DNA of 64,000 bases from Amorphus coralli DSM 19760 (GCF_000374525.1 NZ_KB894577.1:62001-126000); one strand, 5' to 3'. Counted from the stretch's first letter, positions 8,637 through 17,729 are shown. The notes: generated from the letters alone by a model not told the origin. Made by a program: numbers and translations.

Positions 8637-9095
8637 ATGACCGACCTCAGCGTCCGGCCCAACGCGCCGTTCGATCTCGCCCCCCTCGCCCGCCTGCTGG
8701 CAACCGAGGAGGATGTCGCCCTGGTCAATCCCAACGCCAAGTTCCCCTTCGATCCGGCCGAGTGGCAGGAGAAGTGGCTGAACGAGCCCGACGACGCGTC
8801 CTTCTACGTGCTCGACGCAAGCGGCCGCGAGATCGGCTTCTTCGCGCTGCGCGTCGGCATCGGGCCGGAGGTTCGCCACCTCGTCTATGTCTTCATCGAG
8901 GAGGAGGCGCGCGGCGGGGCGGGCAAGCAGCTGGCCGAGATGGCCGAGGACGCCGCACGCGATCTCGGCGCGATGTCCGTCACGCTCAAGGCGGAAACCG
9001 ACAACGAGGCCGCCATGCGGCTTTACGAGGGCGCCGGCTACGAAGAGCTCGGCCGCCGCCGCGGCATGGCCACCATGCGGAAGGATGTCGCCTGA
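8637..9095 (+). CDS. GNAT family N-acetyltransferase
   Basis: A 152-residue GCN5-related acetyltransferase. The C-terminal half has the acetyl-CoA region HLVYVFIEEEARGGAGKQLAEMAEDAARDLGAMSVTLKAETDNEAAMRLYEGAGYEELGRRRGM. The RGGAGKQL loop is the pyrophosphate-binding Q/R-x-x-G-x-A/G motif, and NEAAMRLYEGAGYE is the conserved motif B end. The start at 8637 gives the usual family length; upstream in-frame sequence is arginine-rich and unlike protein. The substrate is unknown. It is directly followed by a three-copy extragenic repeat that begins at the base after the stop codon. Confidence 0.85.
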   Translation: MTDLSVRPNAPFDLAPLARLLATEEDVALVNPNAKFPFDPAEWQEKWLNEPDDASFYVLDASGREIGFFALRVGIGPEVRHLVYVFIEEEARGGAGKQLAEMAEDAARDLGAMSVTLKAETDNEAAMRLYEGAGYEELGRRRGMATMRKDVA

Positions 9096-9252
9096 GCATT
9101 TCCAGGCGAAGTGGGCACCGGTTCGCCGTCCGGAAATGCGACTGAGAAACCCGCATTTCCAGCAAAAGTGGATACCGGTTTTGCGTCCGGAAGCGCGGCC
9201 GTGAACCCGCATTTCCAGGCGAAGTGGGCACCGGTTCGCCGTCGGGCCCATG
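9096..9252. repeat. Three-copy extragenic palindromic repeat array
   Basis: Three copies of a 44-base element start at 9096, 9153 and 9209, spaced 57 and 56 bases. Copies 1 and 2 begin GCATTTCC; copy 1 ends in the inverse GGAAATGC, so it can fold back on itself. The core reads GAAGTGGGCACCGGTTCGC with small changes between copies. The reverse complement of the core (ACCGGTGCCCACTT) matches the core of the array at 30737-30988, so both belong to one REP-like family. The array lies between a plus-strand gene end and a minus-strand gene end. Confidence 0.85.
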
Positions 9253-9272
9253 CCGCCTGTAGGCGCGCCTGC

Positions 9273-11201
9273 CTACCGTCCGCCGTCCGGGGCCGGATCG
9301 GCGGTGAGGATCGTCCGGTCGCGCGGCACGGCGGGATCCCCGGCGGTGCCGTGGTGGATCCGGTTGCGCCCGCCGCGCTTTGCCGCGTAGAGCGCCTCGT
9401 CCGCCCGCGACAGGAGCCCCACGTCATCGAGGCCGGGGTGGTCCGACAGCCGGATCAGCCCGGCGGAGAAGGTGTGGGCGATGAAGGCCTCGCGGAAGAC
9501 CGTCGGCACGTCGGCGAAGCGCTGGCGCGCCGCCTCGATGGTCGTGTGCGCCGCCGGGCGGGTGTCGGCCGAAAACAGCACCAGGAACTCCTCGCCGCCG
9601 AAGCGCGCCGCCAGGTCGTTCGGGCCGCAGACCCGGTCCAGCTCCTCCGACAGGCGCACCAGCACCGCGTCGCCGGCGGCATGGGTGTAGGTGTCGTTGA
9701 CCGCCTTGAAGCTGTCGATGTCCACCGCCGCCAGCCACAGCCGGCCGGGCCAGCCACCGCTTTCCTTCAGCTCGTCCACCCGCCGCCCGAAGCCGCGCCG
9801 GTTGAGGAGCCCGGTCAGCGCGTCGCGGGTGGCATCGCGTTCCGCCTCTTCCCGCAGCGCCTCCTGGCCGCGCAGCCACTGGGCCAGAGACAGGCTCAGG
9901 AGCAGGCTTTCCGCCACCGTCATCACGAAGGTCAGGCGGATGAAGTCCATCTGCGTCCAGCTGATCTGAGGCTCGTTCAGGCCGCTGCCGAGGATGCCGA
10001 GCACCGTCGACGCGGAGATGCTGAGCCATCCGAGGAACATCCACATGGCGTAGCCGATGCCGTCGCGCCGCCAGGCGCGCCAGCTCAGCCAGCAGATGTA
10101 GACCGGCACCGCGCACAGGAGCACGAAGGTTGCCGGCGCCTCGATCGCCGGCATCCGCACGAACACCGCGAAGGCGAGCCACGCCGCCGAGACCCCGCTG
10201 ATGACGCGCAGGATGGTGCCGTCCACCGAGTGCCGGTCGACCAGTTGCAGGTGCCGGCGCGCGAACTCCGCCGCCGCGCCGATGAGCAGGAACATCGCCC
10301 AGTGAAAGCCGAGCACCTGCAGCCACGGCACACCGGGATAGAGAAGCTGATAGGCGATGCCGAAGAAGTTCGCGCAGAGATAGGCGAGCCCGACCATGTA
10401 GACGGCGTAGGCGATCATCCGCCCCTGCCGCATGATGACGCCGTAGAGCAGCCAGAACAGCGCCGTCATCAGCAGGCAGGCCGCCAGGAAGGTGAACAGC
10501 GCCACGTAGGCCACCCGCTGGTGCTCGAAGCCCGGCATCGTCCACAGCTTCAGCCCGACATGCATCGGGATCGGAAAGGCGTTGCGAAAGCGCACCAGCA
10601 CGTCGCGCGTCTCGCCCGGCGGCACGCTGATTTCCACCGCCGGCGCGGCATAGGCCAGCGGCCGCTCGGCGAACGGCACTGCGCCGTCGAAGCGGGTGAC
10701 GACCGGGCCGCCGGCGCGGCCGTAGACCATCACGTCGAACGCGGACAGAAAGGCGATGTCGTGCGTCACCACCACCGAGCGGGTCGCGTCGGTGTCGTTG
10801 GCGAGCCGGAACGCCATCCAGATCGCGGCGCCGGTGATGCCCTGGTTGCGGCTCGCCCGGTTGGCCGCGGACCAGTCCCCGGCGGCAAGCGCCTCGGCGG
10901 CGGTGAGCCGGCCGTCAGGATCGCGCAGATAGAGGGCGTGGCCGAGGATCTGTTCGCCGTCGACCAGCGAGCCGATGGCGATCGGCGCCGGGGCCTCGGG
11001 TCCGGCGAACACCCCGCGATCGGCGGCATCGGCCGCCCCGACCGCGCCGCTTGCCGCGGTCGCGAAGGCGAGCATCGCGGCACCCGCCAGCGCCCGGACT
11101 GCAGCTCCTGGCCGCACCAGCCACCGCAGCGCACCAACCATCCCCCCCATGCGCAAGGCTCCCCGCATGCGCATGCCTATCGCTCGTGCATCGTTCGCCA
11201 T
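9273..11201 (-). CDS. Diguanylate cyclase with 7TMR-DISM sensor region
   Basis: A membrane diguanylate cyclase of about 642 residues that should make cyclic di-GMP. An N-terminal signal or anchor segment is followed by a periplasmic 7TMR-DISM extracellular-like region (SLVDGEQILGHALYLRDPDGRLT through PIPMHVGLKLW). Next come seven hydrophobic helices (from YVALFTFLAACLLMTALFWLLYG onward) and a GGDEF domain. The active site is GGEEF at residues 535-539, with DALTGLLNRRGF at the domain start. The RxxD inhibitory site normally found upstream is replaced by GPND, so product inhibition through that site is not expected. Several in-frame ATG codons near 11252-11174 leave the exact start uncertain. 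The ligand of the sensor is unknown. Confidence 0.9.
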   Translation of the reverse strand: MANDARAIGMRMRGALRMGGMVGALRWLVRPGAAVRALAGAAMLAFATAASGAVGAADAADRGVFAGPEAPAPIAIGSLVDGEQILGHALYLRDPDGRLTAAEALAAGDWSAANRASRNQGITGAAIWMAFRLANDTDATRSVVVTHDIAFLSAFDVMVYGRAGGPVVTRFDGAVPFAERPLAYAAPAVEISVPPGETRDVLVRFRNAFPIPMHVGLKLWTMPGFEHQRVAYVALFTFLAACLLMTALFWLLYGVIMRQGRMIAYAVYMVGLAYLCANFFGIAYQLLYPGVPWLQVLGFHWAMFLLIGAAAEFARRHLQLVDRHSVDGTILRVISGVSAAWLAFAVFVRMPAIEAPATFVLLCAVPVYICWLSWRAWRRDGIGYAMWMFLGWLSISASTVLGILGSGLNEPQISWTQMDFIRLTFVMTVAESLLLSLSLAQWLRGQEALREEAERDATRDALTGLLNRRGFGRRVDELKESGGWPGRLWLAAVDIDSFKAVNDTYTHAAGDAVLVRLSEELDRVCGPNDLAARFGGEEFLVLFSADTRPAAHTTIEAARQRFADVPTVFREAFIAHTFSAGLIRLSDHPGLDDVGLLSRADEALYAAKRGGRNRIHHGTAGDPAVPRDRTILTADPAPDGGR

Positions 11202-11286
11202 CCCCTCGCCGCCCCCATAGCACGCACAGCGCGCAGCGCCCATCCGCAACACGCGGGCAATGGCACAATGCAGGAGGAGAAGGAGC

Positions 11287-11362
11287 TGGCGACCCCGGTA
11301 GGATTCGAACCTACGACCATCGGCTTAGAAGGCCGGTGCTCTATCCACTGAGCTACGGGGCC
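11287..11362 (-). tRNA. tRNA-Arg (anticodon TCT)
   Basis: A 76-nt cloverleaf on the minus strand. The acceptor GGCCCCG pairs with CGGGGTC, allowing one G-T pair. The D arm GCTC/GAGC, the T arm GTAGG-TTCGAAT-CCTAC and the anticodon loop CTTCTAA, giving anticodon TCT, are all visible. The first pair of the anticodon stem is a C-A mismatch. The CCA end is encoded at 11287-11289. It reads AGA arginine codons. Confidence 0.95.
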
Positions 11363-11844
11363 GTCGCCTTCGCCGGCTCGGGCGACCGCGCCGCCCCGCC
11401 GGCCCGGACCGTCGGCCGGGCGGTTCCTAGTACCCGATTGTCGCGGCGAAGGGTAGCGCGCGGTTGGTCCGGATCCCCGGCTTGCTTCTCCGACCCGACA
11501 CGGGTTTTCCCACCGCGCGCCCGGCACCGGACCTTGCTTCGGCCCCCGGCCGTGCCGGGTGTGACGCCCGGCCGTTTTGGTTTGCTCTCGAGCAGTGGCC
11601 AAGCCTGGTCCGCGCCGGGGCACTCGTCCTCAGAGGCGCCTTGATCGCCGTGCCGACCGAGGCGTCGAGCCCTTGAGTCCGGACTTCAGGTACTGTCCAT
11701 AAAGGCCTGACAAAGATCGATTTTCATCGACCCTCTTAAGCAACGGTTAACCATGATTTCGCCGCCCGGCCCGCCCGCTTCGCGGCGCGCGCGCTGCAGC
11801 GTCGGTCCTGGCGCCTTGGCGCCTGGCCGCGGTTCCGCGGCCCC
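11363..11844. other. Intergenic region without a recognised gene
   Basis: I see no gene here. Bases 11690-11755 are AT-rich and include a TCGAT-TTTC-ATCGA hairpin near 11721-11734 and the string AAGCAACGGTTAACCATG. On the minus strand this lies downstream of the complex I subunit gene. The part nearest 11363 must hold the promoter of tRNA-Arg, but no clear hexamers were seen. Confidence 0.4.
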
Positions 11845-12150
11845 TCAGTGGCTCCAGGGGAAGCGCCGGTCGGACTTGAAATTGTCGGCGTAGGCGATGC
11901 GGCGCGGGGTGCGCTCGTGCGGCTCATCCACGTGGAAGGGGATGCCGTGCTTCTCGCAATAGGCGATCGCCTCGTCCTTGGTCTCGAAGCGCAGCCGGAT
12001 CTGGCTCTTCATGTCGCGCGACGAGGTCCATCCCATCAGCGGATCGATGGTGCGCGGCATCTCCGGATCGAACTCGAGGAGCCAGCGGTGGGTCTTGGCC
12101 CGGCCGGACTGCATGGCGGTCTTCGAGGGTTTGTAGATCCGTGCGCTCAT
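11845..12150 (-). CDS. ETC complex I subunit, NDUFS4-like
   Basis: A 101-residue homologue of the NDUFS4/18-kDa accessory subunit of NADH dehydrogenase, found in mitochondria and alphaproteobacteria. The sequence opens with ARIYKPSKTAMQSGRAKTHRWLLEFDPE and continues with the family signature DPLMGWTSSRDMKSQIRLRFETKDEAIAYCEKHGIPFHVDEP. It ends in the typical YADNFKSDRRFPWSH. It should sit on the matrix-arm side of complex I in the cytoplasm. The start at 12150 gives the normal length for this family. It stands alone, away from any nuo operon, as is usual in alphaproteobacteria. Confidence 0.95.
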   Translation of the reverse strand: MSARIYKPSKTAMQSGRAKTHRWLLEFDPEMPRTIDPLMGWTSSRDMKSQIRLRFETKDEAIAYCEKHGIPFHVDEPHERTPRRIAYADNFKSDRRFPWSH

Positions 12151-12306
12151 TCGGTCCTCGTGCACCGGGCTCACAAGGCCCGGATTGGAACGGTTCGACG
12201 AACCTTGTTTTGGCGCGCCGCGCCCGTTCCGTAAAGCCCTTTCCGGTCTTGAACGCTCACCAGCGGCGGCGTGATCGATGCCGGAAGAAGCCGGACGTGG
12301 GCGAGT

Positions 12307-12383
12307 TGGTCGGGGCAGCAAGATTCGAACTTGCGACCCCCGGCTCCCAAAGCCGGTGCTCTACCAGGCTGAGCTATACCCCG
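12307..12383 (-). tRNA. tRNA-Pro (anticodon TGG)
   Basis: A 77-nt cloverleaf on the minus strand. The acceptor CGGGGTA faces TGCCCCG, with one mismatch-type end pair. The anticodon stem CCGGC/GCCGG has loop TTTGGGA, giving anticodon TGG, and the T arm is GCAAG-TTCGAAT-CTTGC. The 3' CCA is encoded at 12307-12309. Confidence 0.94.
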
Positions 12384-12460
12384 ACGGCCCCATTCCGATA
12401 CACGGCCCGCCCCCGCTGGGCAACCGAAGACAGGCCGCCGTGCCGCTTTGCGGACCGGTG

Positions 12461-12904
12461 CTATTCGGCCGGCGTGACCCGCGCGTGCTCGATGCGGTCT
12501 CCGGGCGCAATGCCGAGCCGGTCGGAGGTGCCCGCCACCACCTCCAACACGAAGCGCACCGGCGCGCCGGACGGCACGGCATCGGTGGAGTGCGGCGTGG
12601 TGTTCTCGGCGATCCGGACGATGGTGCCGTCGGCCTTCGCAAAGATCATGTCCAGCGACAGCGGCGTGTTCTTCATCCAGAAGGACACCGGCTGCTCGCG
12701 GGCGAAATCGAAGAGCATGCCGTGATCGGGCGCCATCTCCTCGCGGAACATCAGCCCCCGGGCCCGCTCCATCGGATCGTCGGCGATCTCGACGGTGAAG
12801 GCATGGCTCTCCCCATCCTTCGTGACGACGGTGAGCGGCGTGTCGGCCAGCGCCGGTACGGCGAGACCGATGAGCAGGAGAAAGGCGCTGACAAGGCGCG
12901 ACAT
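12461..12904 (-). CDS. DUF192 family exported protein
   Basis: A 147-residue DUF192 protein. MSRLVSAFLLLIGLAVPALA is a signal peptide, so the protein should be periplasmic. The mature part carries the family signatures ERARGLMFREEMAPDHGMLFDF (about residues 46-67), FWMKNTPLSLDMIFAKADG (about 74-92) and the closing EVVAGTSDRLGIAPGDRI. The domain is widespread and its biochemical role is not established. No functional partner is evident next to it; tRNA-Pro lies just downstream on the same strand. The start is supported by the signal peptide. Confidence 0.92.
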   Translation of the reverse strand: MSRLVSAFLLLIGLAVPALADTPLTVVTKDGESHAFTVEIADDPMERARGLMFREEMAPDHGMLFDFAREQPVSFWMKNTPLSLDMIFAKADGTIVRIAENTTPHSTDAVPSGAPVRFVLEVVAGTSDRLGIAPGDRIEHARVTPAE

Positions 12905-13297
12905 GGGAACTCCGGGGATGCGATCGGGCGCCGGCAGCGTGTTCGGCGGATGCCGCGACTGTGCCGGAGCCGGCCGCGCACTTCAATGGCCCGCGCCCTA
13001 TCCCATTTGCCGCTCCTCCCGACTGAAGCCGGCATCGGGGGCTGCAGGCCGCGGCCTGTCGCTTTACCCCTCACGCGGAGCGGGTTCTTGCCCCTCACGC
13101 CGCGTGCGCTCACGCGCACCGGCTCCGGGTGGGCGGCCTGACATCATTGAGCCGCGAGCGCGAACGGAAAACCGCAAGAGCACTTTTCCTGCACTCGCTT
13201 GGCGGCACGCGGTCGCGTGCCGGTTGGTGCGGTCCGGAGGGGACTTGAGTTGTGTCACCCCGAAAGGGCCACAGGCGCAGCCTGTCGCTTTGATTGC
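12905..13297. other. Intergenic region without a recognised gene
   Basis: I see no gene. A 12-base direct repeat, GCCTGTCGCTTT, occurs at 13054-13065 and 13280-13291. The second copy overlaps a small dyad ACAGGC-GCA-GCCTGT just beyond the end of the cold shock gene, which could act in transcript ending. It lacks the T run of a standard terminator. Confidence 0.35.
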
Positions 13298-13885
13298 TCA
13301 GTGCGAATGCGGGATGTTGCCGCCGGTCTCGGGGCGGATCTCCGCGGCCATCAGCCCCTTGGGGCCGTTGCCGAAGCGCACCAGCACCGCCTGGCCCGGC
13401 CTGAGCTCGGTGATGCCGAAGCGGCGCAGCGTTTCCATGTGCACGAAGATGTCCTCGGTCCCCTCGCCCCGGGTGAGGAAGCCGTAGCCCTTGGTCCGGT
13501 TGAACCACTTCACCCAGGCCTTCTCCGGCCCTTCGGTGGGCGTCACCTGCACATGGGTGCGCGAGGGCGGCAGCTGGGAGGGATGGACGGCGGTGGATTC
13601 GTCCATGGAGAGGATGCGGAAAGCCTGCAGCCCCTTCGGCCGGTCGAGCACCTCGCAGACGATGCGGGCACCTTCATAGGCCGTCTGGAAGCCGTCGCGC
13701 CTCAGGCAGGTGACGTGCAGGAGCACGTCTTCCGTTCCGTTGTCGGGAACGATGAAGCCATAGCCCTTCGAGACGTCGAACCACTTGATCTGGCCCGCCA
13801 CCTCGACGAGGTCGAAAGCCGTTTCTTCCCCTGCGTCGGAGCCAACCAGGTCCAGATCGGACGACGCTGTCAGTTTCCCACTCAT
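13298..13885 (-). CDS. Two-domain cold shock protein
   Basis: A 195-residue protein with two cold shock (OB-fold) domains that should bind single-stranded RNA or DNA. Domain 1 spans about residues 27-95 ([29 protein letters not shown]). Domain 2 spans about residues 120-185 ([29 protein letters not shown]). Each keeps the RNP1 core (KGYGFI or KGYGFL), but the RNP2 signature VFVH is changed to VLLH in domain 1 and IFVH in domain 2. Duplicated-domain cold shock proteins of this size are typical of alphaproteobacteria, such as Caulobacter CspC and CspD. The 229-base upstream gap leaves room for a long 5' leader. Confidence 0.92.
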   Translation of the reverse strand: MSGKLTASSDLDLVGSDAGEETAFDLVEVAGQIKWFDVSKGYGFIVPDNGTEDVLLHVTCLRRDGFQTAYEGARIVCEVLDRPKGLQAFRILSMDESTAVHPSQLPPSRTHVQVTPTEGPEKAWVKWFNRTKGYGFLTRGEGTEDIFVHMETLRRFGITELRPGQAVLVRFGNGPKGLMAAEIRPETGGNIPHSH

Positions 13886-14114
13886 GCGGCAGAGCCCCCG
13901 TGTCCGCTTACCGCCACCCTGCGAACCGCCGGAAACGAATCGTTAAGAACGATACCATTCCCGGTTGTCCGGCGCGATATGGCGCGGCGAAACCGGCTCC
14001 AACTGTGTTGAAAATGTGACAGCCTGCGGCCGATCCGCCTTCATCCCCAACCGAGTGTCTTTTGCAAACCCATGGTCGGAAATCGTTTTTCAGCCCGGCG
14101 GCCTGCCACCACAC

Positions 14115-14885
14115 TCAGGGGGCCGAGACCGCCAGCGGCTCGAAAATCGCGCCGATGGTCCCCCGCAGCACATAATCGGCTGCCTGGTCCTGCTCCGTCG
14201 CGTCGCGATTCACGATGACGAGCGTCGCGCCGTTCATCCTGGCGGCCAGGGGAAATCCGGCGGCCGGATAGACCACCAGCGACGAGCCGGCCGCGATGAA
14301 CAGGTCGCAGTCGCGCGCCGCCGCTTCGGCCCGGCCCATCTCGTGAACCGGCATCGGCTGCCCGAAGCTCACGACCCGCGCCTTCACCAGCCCACCACAG
14401 GTGAAGCAGCGCGGCGCGTGGCCACTGGCTTCCAGCTCGGCGAAGGCGTCGTCCAGGCTCATGCCGGCGCCGCAATCCAGGCAGCCGGCCGACGTGGCGT
14501 TGCCGTGCAGCTCGATCAGCTTGTCCTCCGGCACGCCGGAGCGCTGGTGCAGCCCGTCGATGTTCTGGGTGATGACCGCGCCGACGATGCCGCTCTGCAC
14601 CAGGCCGGCGATGGCCCGGTGAGCGGTGTTCGGCGTTGCCGCGTCGAACAGCTTGCGCATCTCGAAGCGGCGGTGCCAGTCCTCCAGCCGCGCGTCCTCG
14701 TCGGCCAGGAAGTCGTCGAAATAGATCGGTTGGCGCTGCGACCAGATCCCGCCGGGGCTGCGGAAATCCGGGATGCCGGACTCGGTGGAAACGCCCGCCC
14801 CGGTGAAGACCACCGCGCGCCCCGCCCCGGCAACGAGATCGCCCAGGAGCGCACGCGCTTCAGCGAGATCGTCGACGGTGGTCAT
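14115..14885 (-). CDS. Sir2-family NAD-dependent protein deacylase
   Basis: A 256-residue sirtuin that removes acyl groups from lysines using NAD. NAD-binding motifs are GAGVSTESGIPDFRS (residues 29-43) and QNIDGLHQRSG (about 107-117), followed by the catalytic His127 in ELHGNA. The zinc site is Cys135-Cys138 and Cys160-Cys163. The later VVSFGQ replaces the more usual VVxFGE. The NAD-adenine motif AAGSSLVVYPAAG follows. The residues that mark CobB-type desuccinylases (Tyr and Arg after the GAG motif) are not obvious, so plain deacetylase activity is more likely. It stands alone between unrelated genes. Confidence 0.93.
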   Translation of the reverse strand: MTTVDDLAEARALLGDLVAGAGRAVVFTGAGVSTESGIPDFRSPGGIWSQRQPIYFDDFLADEDARLEDWHRRFEMRKLFDAATPNTAHRAIAGLVQSGIVGAVITQNIDGLHQRSGVPEDKLIELHGNATSAGCLDCGAGMSLDDAFAELEASGHAPRCFTCGGLVKARVVSFGQPMPVHEMGRAEAAARDCDLFIAAGSSLVVYPAAGFPLAARMNGATLVIVNRDATEQDQAADYVLRGTIGAIFEPLAVSAP

Positions 14886-14990
14886 GGCGTACTCCGACAG
14901 TGAAAGGCGAACCGCTCGCCCCTTTGCGTCTCACAGCGTTCCCCGTCCGGCAAGCGCAGGGACGGAGGCTTTTCGGCTTTGCAAACAGGC

Positions 14991-16211
14991 TTATTCGCCC
15001 GCCACCAGTCGCGGATCCCGCGCCGCAGACGCGCGGTCGCCGGCTGCCGCTGTCCGCTCTGCGGCCGTCGCGCCGTGCCCCGCGGCCGGCTTGCGCCACG
15101 GCTGCGACTTGAACCAGGCGGTGGTGTAGGCGGTGATGATGAGGATCCCGAAGCCGGCCAGGTTCACCAGCGCGGTGGTGGCGACGGTGCGGCCGGTGAG
15201 GTCGAGCACCATGCCGGCCACCTGCGCCAGCACCATCCCGGCGAGGAAGATTGCCAGCGACTGCTGGCCCACCTTGCGGGTGATGGAAACGAACCGGCCC
15301 CAGGCGCCCGCCCCGGCCAGCCGCCGGCCGCCCTCGCCCGCCGCCACCCAGGCCAGGTAGGCGAGCGCCAGGAAGTGGACATAGCGCAGGAAGCCGAAGT
15401 CGGTCTTGTCCAGCATCGGCCAGACGGCGTCGCGCGCATCGTAGATCCACTGGAAGGTCTGCCAGCCCTTGTAGTGGGCAAAGGGCACGATCAGCACCAC
15501 GATCGCCGCGGCCAGGATCACCAGCCGCCGGTCGATCGGGGGCGGCTTCAGCCAGCCGGCCATGAAAGCGAAGCCGGTGAAGAAGACCAGTTGCCAGGCG
15601 AACGGATTGAAGAACCAGGCGCGGTCGGTGCGCGGGTCCGCCGGCAGGTCGAGATGGCCGGTGGTGGCCACCAGCCAGAGGGCGCCGATGGCGGCCAAAG
15701 CCAGGTAGGGCGAGACCCGCGCCAGCGCCACCACCAGCGGCATCAGGGCGAGGATCACCAGGTACATGGGCAGGATGTCGAAATAGTTCGGGACGTAGGT
15801 GAGCGTCATCAGTCCGAATAGCGAGCGGGCGGTGTCCTCGAAGAAGGGCAGGACGTAAAGCCGCTCGGTGTAGTCGACGCCGGTATCCAGCCGATTGAAG
15901 ACGATCAGCAGCGAGACGGTGATGGCGAACAGGCCGATATGCGCCCAGTAGACCTGCCAGACCCGGAAGGCCGTGCGGGCCGTGCCCATCCACCATCCGT
16001 GCCGCAGGAAGGTGCCGCCGAAGGCGATCGCCGAAGCCATGCCGGAGCAGAAGACGAAGATCTCGGTGGCATCGGAAAAGCCGAAACGGGCCGGGATCCA
16101 GAGCGTCCAGGTGTTGCCCGGCACGTGAGCGACGAAAATGATGAACATGCCGAGGCCACGAAAGAAATCGAGCCTCAGGTCACGCGGGCGAGGGGAAACG
16201 GGCGGGGTCAA
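14991..16211 (-). CDS. OpgC domain membrane protein
   Basis: A 406-residue polytopic membrane protein of the OpgC family, within the acyltransferase-3-like superfamily. Members succinylate periplasmic glucans. The N-terminus has the family hallmark RDLRLDFFRGLGMFIIFVAHVPGN, then FVFCSGMASAIAFGG. About ten hydrophobic helices follow, and the C-terminal 40 residues are Ala-rich and hydrophilic. The first codon is TTG, preceded by GGAGAGG at good spacing. No opgG or opgH glucan synthesis genes are nearby, so the acceptor is not known from context. Confidence 0.88.
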   Translation of the reverse strand: MTPPVSPRPRDLRLDFFRGLGMFIIFVAHVPGNTWTLWIPARFGFSDATEIFVFCSGMASAIAFGGTFLRHGWWMGTARTAFRVWQVYWAHIGLFAITVSLLIVFNRLDTGVDYTERLYVLPFFEDTARSLFGLMTLTYVPNYFDILPMYLVILALMPLVVALARVSPYLALAAIGALWLVATTGHLDLPADPRTDRAWFFNPFAWQLVFFTGFAFMAGWLKPPPIDRRLVILAAAIVVLIVPFAHYKGWQTFQWIYDARDAVWPMLDKTDFGFLRYVHFLALAYLAWVAAGEGGRRLAGAGAWGRFVSITRKVGQQSLAIFLAGMVLAQVAGMVLDLTGRTVATTALVNLAGFGILIITAYTTAWFKSQPWRKPAAGHGATAAERTAAAGDRASAARDPRLVAGE

Positions 16212-16352
16212 CGGCCTCTCCGGGGGATGAGGTCCGCGATACGGGGCCGCGTTGGGAAGGCGGCTACGGCGCGACGGACATCCTTGCTTGTGTCGTGTTG
16301 CTTCTGCCGGAAGCCGGGGCCGGCTTCAACGGCGATGTGCGTCGGTCCGCGT

Positions 16353-17729
16353 TTAAAGAACCGCCTGCATCAGGGGCGACTCCCGACCGCTCGCGACGGC
16401 CGCCTCGATGCGCTTGAGGCGCGCTGCCGCGAAGGCGTCGGTGGCGCCGCGGAACGCGATGCGATCCCTCACCAGGGCGCGCGCCTCGCAGAACAGACCC
16501 GCCCGAATCGCCGCCTCGATGGCGAGCCGGTCGAAGACGTCGCGCTGGGCGTGGCTGCCGCCGATGGTCTGCATGCGCGGACGCGCCGACTGGAAGGCGC
16601 GGTGGGCGGCTCGGTAGTCACCGGCGCGGAAGGCCGCCAGCGCCGTGGCCGCGGCCACGCCCGGATTCGCCGTGATCCGACCCATGTCGCCGCGTGGCGT
16701 CTCGGCATCGCTGCGCATGCGTGCGACCAGCCGGGCGGCGCTCTCGTCGCGGTTGCCGCCGCACAGCGCCAGCAGATAGTGCAGGTCCGCGAAGACAAGG
16801 CAGCCGTCGTCGATCCTGCCCTCGCAGAGCGCCGCCAGTTCCTCCCATCGGCTGCCCACATCGACGCCTTCGAGCTCCAGCCGCGACAGCAGCGAGGCGC
16901 CGTTGGCGATGTCGCGAAAATCGTCGGTCTTCTCCGCCCGGATTGCCTGGTCGTAGAGCGCCAGCACGGCATCGATCTCGCCGAGATCGAGGTGAAAGAG
17001 CGCCTTGTGCCACCACACGTGGTAGCGAAAATTATTGCAGTGGCCGAAGGCGTCGTCACGCCCGTCGAGCCAGGCGACGCCGGCCCGCGAGCGGCCGGTC
17101 ATGTCGTGGACGTGGGCCACGGCGTGCAGGCCCCAGGCGTCGTCCGGCGCCAGATCCAACGCGCGCCGACCAGCGAACTCGGCTGCCGCGAAGCAGCCGG
17201 TCTCCTCCAGCGCGAAGGACTGGCAACCGTGAACGTAGCCGGCCGCCGGATGATCGTTGCCGTAGGCGTCCAGTGCGCCCTCGACCGAGCGCCGCATGCC
17301 GGTGGCATCACCCAGCATGAAGCGGATCTGGTGAACGAGCTTCAGGGTCAGCGCATCCTCGAGATGGCGGGCGAGCACTGCGTCCAGCCGGTCCGCGGCG
17401 GCGGCGGGGTGGCCGTCGAGCCAGTCCGCCAGCGCGTCGGCATAGGCCACCTCGCGCGGGGTCGCGCCGGTCTCGGCGATGGCGGCGCGGGCCTTGCCCA
17501 GGGCCTCGCGGGCGGGCCCGGTCATCTCGCGCTTGGCCAGGAGCAGGCAGAACAGCCCCCGCGCAGCGTGGCCCATGGCAAAGCCGGGGCTGGCCTCCAG
17601 CGTACGGGCAAGATGCTCGGGCGCCTCCGCCCCGTGCGCGAGAAAGGCGCGGGTCGTGGCTGCCCAGGCGGACGCGGCCTCCTCGGCTTCCACGGTGATC
17701 GGCAGTGCGAACATGTCCGTCGCGCGCAT
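16353..17729 (-). CDS. Tetratricopeptide-repeat protein, TTC38-like
   Basis: A 458-residue cytoplasmic protein resembling the TPR protein 38 family. The sequence is mainly alpha-helical with repeated helix pairs, for example ASPGFAMGHAARGLFCLLLAKREMTGPAREAL, and the family-typical segments DDAWGLHAVAHVHDMTGR and NNFRYHVWWHKALFHLDLGEIDAVLALYDQAI. No catalytic motif is visible, so a binding or scaffold role is likely. The start at 17729 is preceded by AGGAGTGTCG, a good ribosome binding site; the in-frame upstream extension is arginine-rich. The neighbours give no functional clue. Confidence 0.85.
   Translation of the reverse strand: MRATDMFALPITVEAEEAASAWAATTRAFLAHGAEAPEHLARTLEASPGFAMGHAARGLFCLLLAKREMTGPAREALGKARAAIAETGATPREVAYADALADWLDGHPAAAADRLDAVLARHLEDALTLKLVHQIRFMLGDATGMRRSVEGALDAYGNDHPAAGYVHGCQSFALEETGCFAAAEFAGRRALDLAPDDAWGLHAVAHVHDMTGRSRAGVAWLDGRDDAFGHCNNFRYHVWWHKALFHLDLGEIDAVLALYDQAIRAEKTDDFRDIANGASLLSRLELEGVDVGSRWEELAALCEGRIDDGCLVFADLHYLLALCGGNRDESAARLVARMRSDAETPRGDMGRITANPGVAAATALAAFRAGDYRAAHRAFQSARPRMQTIGGSHAQRDVFDRLAIEAAIRAGLFCEARALVRDRIAFRGATDAFAAARLKRIEAAVASGRESPLMQAVL

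Noticed and set aside
9111-11351. Long plus-strand open frame opposite the diguanylate cyclase
   Set aside because: It crosses the repeat array and the tRNA-Arg gene and is antisense to a protein with a clear GGEEF motif.
13054-13291. Mobile element bounded by the 12-base direct repeat GCCTGTCGCTTT
   Set aside because: There is no coding capacity, inverted repeat or transposase between the copies; chance or local duplication is simpler.
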